Source: Slackia equolifaciens
Lineage (GTDB): Bacteria; Actinomycetota; Coriobacteriia; Coriobacteriales; Eggerthellaceae
NCBI RefSeq assembly: GCF_003725995.1
Contig: NZ_QIBX01000003.1
Location: 62,001-126,000, forward strand
Length of the DNA stretch: 64,000 nt
Direction of reading: 5' to 3'
Both the position numbers and the translations under genes were made by a program. Every line of letters begins with the position of its first letter. Position 1 is the stretch's first letter. The notes below the pieces were generated by a model. That model had not been told where the DNA came from and made no database searches. It saw nothing but the letters and a program-made list of their open reading frames with translations. This document shows positions 30,256 through 39,289 of the stretch, in pieces.

Positions 30256-31551
30256 CTAATTGTCGATGCGAGGAATCTCAAGCATCTTTTGCTTGAGCTC
30301 GGCCTCCATGCGACGCATCTCCACTTCGGCCTCGGCACGTTTCTGCCTGCCTTCGCGTTGGATCTGCAGCACCTCATCGAATGTCTTGATCAACGTTTCG
30401 TTGGTGTTCTTGAGCGTCTCGATATCTACAATGCCGCGCTCCGATTCGCGAGCAACCTCGACGGTGGAGGAGTGGAGCATCTCGGCGTTCTTCTTTAGAA
30501 GCTCGTTCGTCATATTCGTCACAGCGTTCTGGGCGCGTACTGCCTCAGCCGAATTGGCAATGCCCAAAGCAAGCACCATCTGGCTTTTCCAGAGAGGGAT
30601 GGTATTGACTATGGTGGTTTGAATCTTCTCCACCATAGTCACCTCGTTGTTCTGCACCAGGCGAATCTGCGGTGCCGTTTGCATCGCGATGGTGCGGGTA
30701 AGATCCAGGTCGCTCAGCTTTTTCTCAAAGCGCGTGCACATAGCATCAAGGTCCTGCGCAGCCTGCGCGTCTTCCGCGCGTCCTGTTGCGTTAGCGCGTT
30801 CAACGAGCTCTTTGAGCTCGGTAGAACGCACCTCTGCAAGCTTCTTTTTTCCTGCAAGGATATACATGGTGAGCTCTTTGAAATACACCAGATTAAGCTC
30901 ATACATTTGATCCAGGGTGGCGGCATCTTTCATGAGCTTGAGCTGATGGCCTTGAAGCGCTTTGACAATCTTGTCCACATTCTGCTCGGCCTTGTCGTAT
31001 TTCGCACGGAGAGATTCCAGCTTGTTGGCGCCTTTCTTGAAAAAGCCGAAAAGGCCCTTTTCTTCTGTGGCGTCGAAGGAACGCAGCTCGGTGACCACGC
31101 CGCTGATCAGGTTTCCAACTTCGCCCAGGTCCTGCGTGCGCACGTTTTCGAGAGCAGATTCGCTAAAATCCGCCATTTTCTTTTGCGCACCGGCGCCATA
31201 CTGCAATATGAGCGCGGAATCGCGCACATCAATCTGCTGCGAGAAGCTCTCCACCATGCGCTTCTCATCGTCGGTGAGCATGCTGTCGTCAAGCTGGGCG
31301 TTGGCAGACTGCTCCGCAATAGACGCCTGGACTGCCTGCACGGCTGTCGTGGCTACAGATGGGCTGGACATTGCGGGGTTAAGCGTAAGCGTGGGCGCAG
31401 GAGCAGTGACAGGGGTCGAAGCCTGAGTGTGCGTTGAGATAGGCGTCGCATCAGGAGTGCCGTTGGCTGCGGGGGCGTTCGGTGCTGCCGGGGCAGGAGA
31501 GTTGAGAGGTGTCGATGGGGATTGGGGGTTGACGTTCATGGCGTTGTCCAT
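30256..31551 (-). CDS. telA: TelA-family protein (toxic anion resistance family)
   Basis: A 431-residue TelA/YaaN-type protein. A low-complexity Pro/Ala/Thr-rich N-terminus of about 85 residues precedes the conserved coiled helical body (DSALILQYGAGAQKKMADFS; VVTELRSFD). Highly conserved stretches are PLWKSQMVLALGI and NTNETLIKTFDEVL. Family members are linked to tellurite and cell-envelope stress tolerance, with no defined biochemical reaction. AAGGAGG precedes the ATG at 31551. It lies downstream of xpaC on the same strand, as in Bacillus, so the pair is probably co-expressed. Confidence 0.88.
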   Translation of the reverse strand: MDNAMNVNPQSPSTPLNSPAPAAPNAPAANGTPDATPISTHTQASTPVTAPAPTLTLNPAMSSPSVATTAVQAVQASIAEQSANAQLDDSMLTDDEKRMVESFSQQIDVRDSALILQYGAGAQKKMADFSESALENVRTQDLGEVGNLISGVVTELRSFDATEEKGLFGFFKKGANKLESLRAKYDKAEQNVDKIVKALQGHQLKLMKDAATLDQMYELNLVYFKELTMYILAGKKKLAEVRSTELKELVERANATGRAEDAQAAQDLDAMCTRFEKKLSDLDLTRTIAMQTAPQIRLVQNNEVTMVEKIQTTIVNTIPLWKSQMVLALGIANSAEAVRAQNAVTNMTNELLKKNAEMLHSSTVEVARESERGIVDIETLKNTNETLIKTFDEVLQIQREGRQKRAEAEVEMRRMEAELKQKMLEIPRIDN

Positions 31552-31692
31552 GGAGGCCTCCTTATTTGTCTTGGCTTGAAGCGGACGACGTTTATGGCTA
31601 ATTATGTCGACTGGAAAACCTTGCTGTTGCGCTTTGTGGCTATCTAGCGCAGCGCCCACGCTAGCCGGGCCGCCTTGCAGCTACCGAACCCG

Positions 31693-32943
31693 TCACGACT
31701 GGCCTGGTCGCTGGGGCTGTCCCGGTTGCTGCGGGTAAAGATGCAGCTCTGGCTGCGCACCAGATTGAGATCCGGGCTGCTCCGGCTGAGAGTGCGCGGA
31801 GAGGGGGCCGTCAACAAGTCCTTCTTGGGCGAGCACGGCGTGCAAAACGGTAATGTCCGAAGAGACATCCCAAGCCATGTCGCGGAAAATGGAATCGAGA
31901 AGGTTCTGGAATGCAATATTGAGGGTGTCGAGTGCGGCCTCAATTTCCTGCTTGGACTTCACGACATTTTGGCTCTGTACGGGCTGCGAGTCGAAATCGC
32001 GATACGCGTCTAATAGTTTCACCGTGGTGGGTAGGTAGTAATCCATGAGCCTGTCAAGATCATCCGCCACTTCGGGCTGTTCCGCTGCACGCTGGAAAAT
32101 GGTGCGCACCGTTTGCTCTATTTGGTCGATTTTCTGAGATATCTCAGGCCCTGGGATGGCATCGTTACTCGCTCGTATCTGGGCGATATAAGTCTCCCCG
32201 CGGGACAGAAGGCTTTTGATTTCCGGTGTAAGCTCTTGCTGGTTGGCGTTCACGCTTCTGGCGCTCTGGGATGCCGCCTGTCGTGCGTGACGGCGTTGCG
32301 CCTCTGCCTGAGCCTGCCTGTATTGCTGATACGCCTCATGCGTCATGATGATCATGGTTTCGTCGTCGTCAAGCGCCGCCTGTTTGAACAGGCCTTTGCG
32401 CACCATTGCCTTGAGATTGCGAACGACGGACGATGGCCTGCTCGACGTGCGTGCGGCAAGCTCGTCAATGGTGCAGAAGGTGCGCAGCGCAATGGCATCA
32501 CGATACTGTTCGAATGCGCGTGCTAGTTTGAAACGCTTGATGCCAAACCCTGCGAGCGCAGCTCCCGCGATGCCTGGAATAAGCAACGGCATGGAGAGCA
32601 GGGGAGCCTGCATTGCGAGTAGGATCGCTCCAGCGCCAATGAACGAGATGCCCAAAAGAGAGCCTATGATGGCAAGCATCGCTCCGCCTGCCTTGATGCT
32701 GTTTGCGCTGGCATAGAGCGTTTTCATAGTTTGCCGCTGCTGGATGCGTAAACGCTCTTTGGTGTATTCTTGCTGAGCCCTCTGCAGGCCGCTTTGTGCC
32801 TGCGCGAGTCCTTTGGCAATGTTCTCCGCAGCAATGCCGGTGTAGCGTTCTATGGTGGAAGGAAGCGTGCTGAAATCGTTGGATGAAATGGCGTTTTGAA
32901 TGGCGTCGTTCAATTGGTCGCCGATGCTGTTCGATGAAGCCAT
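31693..32943 (-). CDS. xpaC: XpaC-like 5-bromo-4-chloroindolyl phosphate hydrolysis family protein
   Basis: A 416-residue protein in the order typical of XpaC relatives. A soluble coiled N-terminus is followed by two membrane helices at about residues 85-130 (AGGAMLAIIGSLLGISFIGA). A winged-helix-like segment comes next (TIDELAARTSSRPSSVVRNL), then a long helical region. The last 35 residues are a Gln/Pro/Ser-rich tail. The family name comes from a Bacillus phenotype; molecular function is unknown. Its pairing with the downstream telA is the best support for the assignment. Confidence 0.7.
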   Translation of the reverse strand: MASSNSIGDQLNDAIQNAISSNDFSTLPSTIERYTGIAAENIAKGLAQAQSGLQRAQQEYTKERLRIQQRQTMKTLYASANSIKAGGAMLAIIGSLLGISFIGAGAILLAMQAPLLSMPLLIPGIAGAALAGFGIKRFKLARAFEQYRDAIALRTFCTIDELAARTSSRPSSVVRNLKAMVRKGLFKQAALDDDETMIIMTHEAYQQYRQAQAEAQRRHARQAASQSARSVNANQQELTPEIKSLLSRGETYIAQIRASNDAIPGPEISQKIDQIEQTVRTIFQRAAEQPEVADDLDRLMDYYLPTTVKLLDAYRDFDSQPVQSQNVVKSKQEIEAALDTLNIAFQNLLDSIFRDMAWDVSSDITVLHAVLAQEGLVDGPLSAHSQPEQPGSQSGAQPELHLYPQQPGQPQRPGQS

Positions 32944-33071
32944 AGCTGCCTCTCTTGCGTTCGCTTGATGAGGATGGCGATACCCTCTGCACTATGCGTA
33001 TGATCAATTGTATCGTAAGCACGTTACAGTTCCGCAACGCGCATGATTTGCGACAAAGGTATTGCGCATTC

Positions 33072-33142
33072 TTTCCGCATGCGTTGTCGCTGCAGGATGC
33101 ACGGTTCTGCGATATGCTGCATGGGTACTTTTCGCATGCGTT
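33072..33142. repeat. Two direct copies of a CGCATGCG-centred motif in a divergent promoter region
   Basis: TTTCCGCATGCGTT at 33072-33085 and TTTTCGCATGCGTT at 33129-33142 differ at one position and lie 57 bases apart, between divergent xpaC and the coaC-like gene. Each has the 8-bp palindrome CGCATGCG at its centre. They could be operator sites; the binding protein is unknown. Confidence 0.4.
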
Positions 33143-33168
33143 TTGATTCCATTATGAGGAGGATGGTT

Positions 33169-33705
33169 ATGACAAAGCGAGCTCTGATAGCGGTGACGGG
33201 TGGAATCGCGGCTTACAAAGCTGCCGATGTGGTTTCGCAGCTCCAAAAGACCGGCGTAGAGGTAAACGTCATCATGACGAAGAACGCTTGCGAGTTTGTG
33301 ACACCTCTTACCTTCGAAGCGCTTACAGGCAAAAAGGTGTACACCGACACATTTGATTACAGCTCTGATGCCACCATTAAGCATATTGTGCTGGCGCAAG
33401 AAGCGAACGTGTTCGTTGTGGTGCCGGCAACGGCCAACGTGATTGCCAAGATGGCGCACGGTATAGCCGACGACATGGTTACCTCGACGTTTTTGGCTGC
33501 CACATGCCCTGTCGTGGTGTGCCCCGCCATGCATGCAAACATGTACGCGAACGCTTCGACGCAAGCGAACCTCAAAACGCTCGAAGACCGTGGCATGACC
33601 ATTGTGGGACCGGGCGAGGGAAGGCTTGCAAGCGGTGAAGTGGCACGCGGCACGCTTTCGCCCGTGGACGAGATCGTGAGCGCCGTGCTTAAGGTTCTCG
33701 AATAA
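33169..33705 (+). CDS. coaC: CoaC-like flavoprotein (phosphopantothenoylcysteine decarboxylase domain, stand-alone)
   Basis: A 178-residue flavoprotein matching the N-terminal half of CoaBC. It shows GGIAAYKAADVVSQLQKTGV, VVPATANVIAKMAHGIADDM and CPAMHANMY. The family decarboxylates phosphopantothenoylcysteine with FMN during coenzyme A synthesis. The PAMNxxM position reads PAMH, a variant I recall from actinobacterial CoaBC proteins. The CoaB synthetase domain is absent, so CoaB must be elsewhere or this is a related prenyl-transferring or other flavoprotein. The ATG at 33169 follows GAGGAGG; an upstream frame start at 33043 lacks one. Confidence 0.75.
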   Translation: MTKRALIAVTGGIAAYKAADVVSQLQKTGVEVNVIMTKNACEFVTPLTFEALTGKKVYTDTFDYSSDATIKHIVLAQEANVFVVVPATANVIAKMAHGIADDMVTSTFLAATCPVVVCPAMHANMYANASTQANLKTLEDRGMTIVGPGEGRLASGEVARGTLSPVDEIVSAVLKVLE

Positions 33706-33717
33706 CCTGAATATTCG

Positions 33718-34395
33718 CTAGTCCGCTGTTCTCATCAGCGCTTTCTTGCCGGCAGGACAAAGGTCGTTGACAAAGCATTCAGCGCACTTGGGCCTTCGAG
33801 CGACGCAGAACTCGCGTCCAAAATGGACCCACTGGTGATTGATGAAGAGCCAATCTCTTTGAGGATAGATTTTGAGAAGCTTGGCTTCTACTTTGGCGGG
33901 CGAATCATCGTTGCGGGTGGCAAAGCCCAATTGATGGGCGATGCGGAACACGTGCGTGTCGACGGCGATGCCCTGCGGATTCCTAAACGCCTGGCACATG
34001 ACGACGTTTGCCGTCTTGCGACCGACGCCTGGCAGTTTTTGCAGCAGGTCTATATCGTTGGGAATCTCGCCGCCGAATTCAGAAAGAACCGTTTGCGCGA
34101 GCGCCTTTATGTTTCTGGCTTTAGCGTGGTAGAAACCCAACGGATGAATGATGGCCTCAATCTCCTCGATGCTCGCATGCGCCATCTTCTCCGGCGTGCC
34201 GAATCGAGCGAACAGGGTGGGGCTGATCTTATTAACGGCGGCATCGGTGCACTGCGCGGAAAGCACAACCGCCACGGTGAGTGTGAACGGATCCATATGG
34301 TCGAGCGAGCATTCGCCTTCGCCGTAATATTCATACATACGACGCTCGATTTCTGCCGCACGCTCACGTTTCTGAGTCATATTCTCTCGGGGCAT
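33718..34395 (-). CDS. nth: Endonuclease III
   Basis: A 225-residue DNA glycosylase/AP lyase that excises oxidised pyrimidines. The helix-hairpin-helix LPGVGRKTANVV carries the catalytic lysine, and VDTHVFR the catalytic aspartate. The Fe-S loop CX6CX2CX5C is complete at the C-terminus. GGAG lies upstream of the ATG at 34395; a second ATG five codons in is possible. It is convergent with the coaC-like gene, with only 12 bases between the two stops. Confidence 0.95.
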   Translation of the reverse strand: MPRENMTQKRERAAEIERRMYEYYGEGECSLDHMDPFTLTVAVVLSAQCTDAAVNKISPTLFARFGTPEKMAHASIEEIEAIIHPLGFYHAKARNIKALAQTVLSEFGGEIPNDIDLLQKLPGVGRKTANVVMCQAFRNPQGIAVDTHVFRIAHQLGFATRNDDSPAKVEAKLLKIYPQRDWLFINHQWVHFGREFCVARRPKCAECFVNDLCPAGKKALMRTAD

Positions 34396-34540
34396 TGCGC
34401 ACTCCCATCGCCGAACTGTGGTCTAGAGGCGAATTGTACAATAAGCGCCAATTTGCCGCTCGATAAGATGCAGGCATCGCTGTTTTCCTTAAAGAAATCC
34501 AGGGCAGAAATTGAACGGTGTATTGCCTCGACAATCATGC

Positions 34541-34571
34541 GGCGGCATAGGCTTCAAGGCCCTATGCCGCC
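34541..34571 (-). terminator. Hairpin at the end of the small SOS-type gene
   Basis: A perfect 11-bp stem, GGCGGCATAGG at 34541-34551 with CCTATGCCGCC at 34561-34571, encloses a 9-base loop and contains the TAG stop of the minus-strand gene. No T-run follows, so it may act as a pause or 3'-end stabiliser rather than a classic terminator. Confidence 0.4.
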
Positions 34572-34855
34572 GTCTGGGCCTGTTCTGCGGCACGGATAAT
34601 GTCTTCGGCCTCTTGCACGGCTGCGTGGCTATTTTCATGAAACTGCATGCCAATAAGGGACGTTACGGCGTCATCGAATTCGAGGAAATCCATTTGCACG
34701 AAAGGCACAGCCCCGCACCTGCGTGCAGCGTTCCCAACATCGGAAATGAATTCGTCTACCTTGTCGCGAGGAATGGCCCAACCGTTGACAACTTCATCGC
34801 TGAATAGATCGGACAGGACCATCATCGTGTCAAATTTGTTCTCATGCGCATTCAT
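34562..34855 (-). CDS. Small hypothetical protein under a LexA-box promoter
   Basis: A 97-residue acidic soluble protein that I do not recognise. It contains VNGWAIPRDKVDEFISDVGN and a helical C-terminus; no membrane segment, signal peptide or metal motif is seen. It is credible as a gene because GGGAGGA lies 6 bases before the ATG at 34855 and a good promoter lies just upstream with a LexA-like operator in its spacer. It neighbours nth and mfd, both DNA-repair genes. A role in the damage response is inferred from the promoter only. Confidence 0.7.
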   Translation of the reverse strand: MNAHENKFDTMMVLSDLFSDEVVNGWAIPRDKVDEFISDVGNAARRCGAVPFVQMDFLEFDDAVTSLIGMQFHENSHAAVQEAEDIIRAAEQAQTAA

Positions 34856-34886
34856 CGGATCCTCCCGTCTTGCATTGTTTTACGCC

Positions 34887-34915
34887 ATCATATACGAACG
34901 CATGTTCTATTACAA
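34887..34915 (-). promoter_or_regulatory. Promoter with LexA (SOS) box in the spacer
   Basis: On the minus strand, TTGTAA (34910-34915) and TATGAT (34887-34892) are separated by exactly 17 bases. The spacer holds a LexA-type box; on the plus strand this reads CGAACGCATGTTCT at 34895-34908. It fits the Gram-positive consensus CGAACRNRYGTTYC at 13 of 14 positions and contains the GAAC-N4-GTTC core. Transcription would start about 25 bases before the ATG at 34855. mfd lies divergently, with AGATATT-TTC-AATATCT at 34915-34931 on its side. Confidence 0.65.
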
Positions 34916-35079
34916 GATATTTTCAATATCTACAAACATTTGTTCTATACTATGTTCAGCTTGGGAGACTTCATGATGCAGTTTCTGGCGCAACGGCTCC
35001 CGGCTGCGCTTTGATACAATCGGGTGCGCCGCTTATGCGGCTTTTGGTGTTTGTGCGCGTTGTGCCTTGGAGGCCGCTT

Positions 35080-38000
35080 ATGCTTATAGATTCACTTGCA
35101 ACCGTCATACGTGCGTCGCACGCGCTCGACGATATAACCGCACGCCTTGATTCTGGAGCCGATGCCGCATTGGGAGTGGCGTCATCCGCTCGCGCGTTTG
35201 TTACGGCGGCTCTTTTCACGCTTCGGCCTGGCTGCTACCTCGTTGCCGTTCCGGGCGAGGAGGCTGCGGAGGGTTTCGCGCGAAGCGTCGCGGCATACGT
35301 AGGAGAGGAGTCTGTGGCTCATTTTCCTGCGCGCACCGATTATCCTTTTGCCCCCAAGGATCCGCGTTCTCGCGAGGTGTCGAACCGCGCTCGTGCCGCT
35401 TGGGCGCTTCAAACGGGCGCTCCGATGGTTGTTGTTGCGAGCGCCGCGGCCATGATCAGGTGTCTGCCCCCTCACGAAGCGCGCGTTTTCGCCCCCCTTC
35501 GTCTGACGGCGGGGTCCGAGTGCGTCGACCTCAGCTCGGGCGAGGTGCTCGATTTCGACGGCGCGGTGGCCGCTCTCGTTGCGCGCGGCTACGACAACGC
35601 GGGCGAGCTAGGAGGCCCGGGAACGTTCTGCACGCGCGGCGGCACGATAGATGTGTTTCCAGGCAACTCGGTTTACCCCATACGAATCGACTTCTTTGGA
35701 GATGAGGTCGACGAGATTCGCCGCATTGTGCCCACTACGGGTCAAACCATATCTTCGCTCGATTCCTTCGATGTGTATCCGGTGCGCGAGTACCGTTTGA
35801 CCTCGAAAAACGTTAAACGAGCTCAAGGCGCCATCGTCAAAAGGGCAGAAAACGATCCCGTATGGCGCGAGCTCTTCGGCAAGCTGCAGGGAGGCGGCGA
35901 TTTCGCCGGCGCAGACGCGCTTTTGCCACACCTCTATGCCAAAGTGGAAACGCTCGGCGACTATGCAGGATCCGATGTGCTTACGGTTCTCGACGAGCCG
36001 CGCAGTCTCATCGACGACGCTTCGCATGCTTACGACGATGCCGTAGAAAGGTCGCAGGGAAGCCATATCACCACCGAAGGCCTTTACGTCGAATCCTCCA
36101 AACTTGGGTTTGGCCAGGGGATGCGCCTCACGCTCGCATCGATCATGCGCGTGGGGGGCGTACTTGATGCCGAGCTGCCCGTCAAGCGCACCGACATCGC
36201 CGGCGATGCTGACAAGATGATCGCGCGCATTCGCAGCTTGGTCGACCAGCGCTATACCGTAGTGTTCAGCGTTCCCAATGTGCGTGCTCGCGAGGATATG
36301 AAGCTTCTGTTCGTGGACAACCAGCTGCCCATTGCCGAAGTGCTTGATTCCATGGCGGGCAAGCAGGCGCTTTTGCGCCCCGGCGTGGTGAACGTGGTAG
36401 ACGTGGATATTCCGCTCGGCATGATTATCCCCAAGGCAAAACTCGCCCTTATATCCATCCATGATACCCAGGGGCGCAACTCAAGCATCCGTAACCGCCG
36501 CCGCATCGACATAACCGAGGTCACGTTTCCGTTCAAGCCGGGCGATTACGTGGTCCATGCCGCCCATGGCGTGGCATTCTTCAAAGACCTCGTGCGCCAA
36601 GAGGTCGCGGGCGTCATGCGCGATTATCTGCTGCTTGAATACGCGGAGGGCGATAAGCTCTATGTTCCCGTAGAGCAGCTCGACCGAGTGACGCGCTATG
36701 TGGGGCCCGAGGGTTCCAGTCCGCGTCTCACGCGCCTGAACACGAGCGATTGGTCGCGCTCGCTTGCTAAGGCCCGTAAAGCTACTAAACAGCTTGCGTT
36801 TGACCTGGTGGACGTGTACACACGCCGCGCCGCGGTGCAGGGTTTTCGTTATTCGGCCGATACGCCGTGGCAGCATGAGATGGAAGAGTCGTTCCCCTAT
36901 GAGGAGACGCCCGACCAGCTGACCGCGATCGCCGAGGTCAAAGCCGATATGCAGTCGTCTAAGCCGATGGATCGCCTGATCTGCGGCGATGTGGGTTTTG
37001 GGAAGACCGAGGTTGCATTGCGCGCGGCGTTCAAAGCCGTGCAGGATGCAAAGCAGGTCATGGTGCTTTGCCCCACGACCATCCTCGCGCAGCAGCATTA
37101 CACCACGTTCAAAGACCGCTTCGACCCATTCGGGGTGGTGGTGGAAGTGCTTTCACGCTTCCGCAGCGAAGCAGAGACTAAGGTGGCGCTTGAGGGGTTT
37201 GCGTCGGGCAAGGTGAACGTGCTCGTGGGCACGCATCGCCTGCTCTCGCGCGATGTGAACCCGCACGATCTTGGCCTGGTCATAATCGACGAGGAGCAGC
37301 GCTTCGGCGTGCAGCACAAAGAACAGCTGAAGAACCTGCGCGAGCAGATCGACGTGCTCACGCTTTCGGCCACGCCCATCCCGCGCACCATGCAGATGAG
37401 CTTGTCGGGCGTGCGCGACATGAGCCTCATCCTCACGCCGCCCGACAACCGCCGTCCGGTGGAGGTGCACGTGGGCGAGTGGGACGTCGACGTGGTGTCT
37501 ATGGCAATCCGCCGCGAGCTTCAGCGGGGCGGTCAGGTGTATTACGTAAGCAACCGCGTTCGCACCATCGAAGAGGCCGTGGCTCGCGTAGGCGAGGCGG
37601 CAAATGAGGCGCGCGTGGGTGTTGCGCATGGCCAGATGAGCAAAGAGCAGCTCGAGCGCGTAATGGAGAATTTCGCTGCGGGCAAAATCGATGTGCTGGT
37701 AGCTACCACCATCATCGAGAGCGGCATCGATAACCCCCATACGAACACGTTGATTATCGAGGATTCCCAGCGTTTGGGTCTTGCTCAGATGTATCAGCTC
37801 AAAGGTCGCGTGGGCCGCAGCTCCCAACAGGCGTATGCCTACTTCATGTTCCCCGAGCACGTGAGTCTGACCGAAGAAGCCACTGCGCGCCTTGAGGCCA
37901 TCAATGAGCATCGGGATTTGGGGAGCGGCATGCGTATCGCCATGCGCGACCTGGAAATTCGCGGCGCGGGCAGTCTTTTGGGCGCCGAGCAAAGCGGCAA

Positions 38001-38547
38001 CATGAGTGCAGTGGGCTTCGACCTGTTCGCGCAAATGCTCTCGACGGCTGTTGCTGCCGCACGAGAGGGAAGGGGCGCCCAGGAAGACGTGCTGCCGCCC
38101 GCGCTTTCCGACATTGTGGTAAACCTGCCCGCGCACACCTATGTGCCTGAGGAATATGTTCCCGATGCCGACGAGCGTGTGCTTTTGTATCGCAAGCTCG
38201 CCTGCGCGGAGACGGTGGGCGTAGTGGACGACCTAGAGAAAGCGACGGCGAGCATCCATGGCGATATGCCGCAGGCATGCAAGAACATGTTCATCAAATC
38301 TCGCATTCGCGCTTGGGCAAGCGAGCGCGGCGTGAAGATCGTGACCGTTGTGGCGGGCAAGCTCAACGTTGATCCTATTGCGGTGCCGCGCGATATGATG
38401 ACTCCGCTGCGCCGCTATGGCGGGCGCTATATCCAGCAGAGCCGCAAGCTGAGTCTTCCTTTGAAGTATTTCAATCTCAAAGAAGATGACAGCGTGAGCG
38501 ATGCCATCTGGGGATTCTTGAAACAACTGGACGAGGCAAAGGAGTAG
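35080..38547 (+). CDS. mfd: Transcription-repair coupling factor Mfd
   Basis: An 1155-residue translocase that removes stalled RNA polymerase and recruits UvrA. The UvrB-like N-terminal module has GTFCTRGGTIDVFPGN. The RNA-polymerase-interacting module contains YVVHAAHGVAFF. The motor has Walker A GDVGFGKTEVAL, DEEQ in VIIDEEQRFGVQHKEQL, and LKGRVGRSSQQAYAYF. A C-terminal TRCF domain follows. The ATG at 35080 has GGAGG 6 bases upstream; the upstream open frame to 34870 includes intergenic DNA. The last gene of the block starts 5 bases after its stop. Confidence 0.96.
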   Translation: MLIDSLATVIRASHALDDITARLDSGADAALGVASSARAFVTAALFTLRPGCYLVAVPGEEAAEGFARSVAAYVGEESVAHFPARTDYPFAPKDPRSREVSNRARAAWALQTGAPMVVVASAAAMIRCLPPHEARVFAPLRLTAGSECVDLSSGEVLDFDGAVAALVARGYDNAGELGGPGTFCTRGGTIDVFPGNSVYPIRIDFFGDEVDEIRRIVPTTGQTISSLDSFDVYPVREYRLTSKNVKRAQGAIVKRAENDPVWRELFGKLQGGGDFAGADALLPHLYAKVETLGDYAGSDVLTVLDEPRSLIDDASHAYDDAVERSQGSHITTEGLYVESSKLGFGQGMRLTLASIMRVGGVLDAELPVKRTDIAGDADKMIARIRSLVDQRYTVVFSVPNVRAREDMKLLFVDNQLPIAEVLDSMAGKQALLRPGVVNVVDVDIPLGMIIPKAKLALISIHDTQGRNSSIRNRRRIDITEVTFPFKPGDYVVHAAHGVAFFKDLVRQEVAGVMRDYLLLEYAEGDKLYVPVEQLDRVTRYVGPEGSSPRLTRLNTSDWSRSLAKARKATKQLAFDLVDVYTRRAAVQGFRYSADTPWQHEMEESFPYEETPDQLTAIAEVKADMQSSKPMDRLICGDVGFGKTEVALRAAFKAVQDAKQVMVLCPTTILAQQHYTTFKDRFDPFGVVVEVLSRFRSEAETKVALEGFASGKVNVLVGTHRLLSRDVNPHDLGLVIIDEEQRFGVQHKEQLKNLREQIDVLTLSATPIPRTMQMSLSGVRDMSLILTPPDNRRPVEVHVGEWDVDVVSMAIRRELQRGGQVYYVSNRVRTIEEAVARVGEAANEARVGVAHGQMSKEQLERVMENFAAGKIDVLVATTIIESGIDNPHTNTLIIEDSQRLGLAQMYQLKGRVGRSSQQAYAYFMFPEHVSLTEEATARLEAINEHRDLGSGMRIAMRDLEIRGAGSLLGAEQSGNMSAVGFDLFAQMLSTAVAAAREGRGAQEDVLPPALSDIVVNLPAHTYVPEEYVPDADERVLLYRKLACAETVGVVDDLEKATASIHGDMPQACKNMFIKSRIRAWASERGVKIVTVVAGKLNVDPIAVPRDMMTPLRRYGGRYIQQSRKLSLPLKYFNLKEDDSVSDAIWGFLKQLDEAKE

Positions 38548-38551
38548 CTGA

Positions 38552-39289
38552 GTGTCCGAGAGCCACAAAAACGGCAAAGCCAGGAGGACAACCGGCAGAC
38601 CGATGTCGTCCTCGGATGGATTGCGCACTCGGCGTCGTGTCCGTGGCGCCAAGCGCAAGAATCAGGCATCATCAGGCGGCCCCTATGACACGGTGCGTCG
38701 TTTGGTCCCCCTTCTCGTGATTTTGTGTGTTGCGTGTCTCGTCGTAGCGGTCGTTTTCGCCATGTGCTCCAAGCGCGAAATCCCTGAGGGTCCCGCGCTT
38801 CCAGCGTATATCACCGAGGACATGGTGCAGACTGCTATGGATATGCAGGAAGAGTATGGCCACCCCGCTGGATGCACTATTGCTCAGATCATTCAGGAGA
38901 GCGGCGCGGACGATACTCCATCTGCTTTGGCGGCGCGCGATCATAATCTGTTCGGCATGAAGTGGGACGATTATTTCGCTGATAAGCCGGGCGTTGTGGG
39001 TCCTGTCGAATGGAACACCAACGAGGAATACGATGGGCAGATTGTTGGAATAACCGGCACGTTTATAGCCTTCACCGATGACGTGGCATGCATCGAATTC
39101 CGCTCTAGCGTGTTCCTTCGGTCGGAACGTTATCGATCGAACCCGCTTATTCAGGAGGCGATCGAAACGGGGTCTTCTGCTACCATGGCGCAAGGCCTCT
39201 ACGACGCCGGGTGGGCTACCGACAGCTCATATGTCGACTCGCTTATCGCCCTCATGGACGAATACGATCTATATAGGTTCGATAAGTAA
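38552..39289 (+). CDS. Membrane-anchored glucosaminidase-family cell-wall hydrolase
   Basis: A 245-residue protein with a basic cytosolic N-terminus of about 48 residues, then one membrane helix (LVPLLVILCVACLVVAVVFA). The extracellular glucosaminidase domain has CTIAQIIQESGADD, with the likely catalytic glutamate, and HNLFGMKWDD. These enzymes cleave glycan strands of peptidoglycan. The GTG at 38552 follows AAGGAG by about 8 bases, within 5 bases of the mfd stop, so it is co-transcribed with mfd. The link to mfd is probably incidental. Confidence 0.82.
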   Translation: MSESHKNGKARRTTGRPMSSSDGLRTRRRVRGAKRKNQASSGGPYDTVRRLVPLLVILCVACLVVAVVFAMCSKREIPEGPALPAYITEDMVQTAMDMQEEYGHPAGCTIAQIIQESGADDTPSALAARDHNLFGMKWDDYFADKPGVVGPVEWNTNEEYDGQIVGITGTFIAFTDDVACIEFRSSVFLRSERYRSNPLIQEAIETGSSATMAQGLYDAGWATDSSYVDSLIALMDEYDLYRFDK

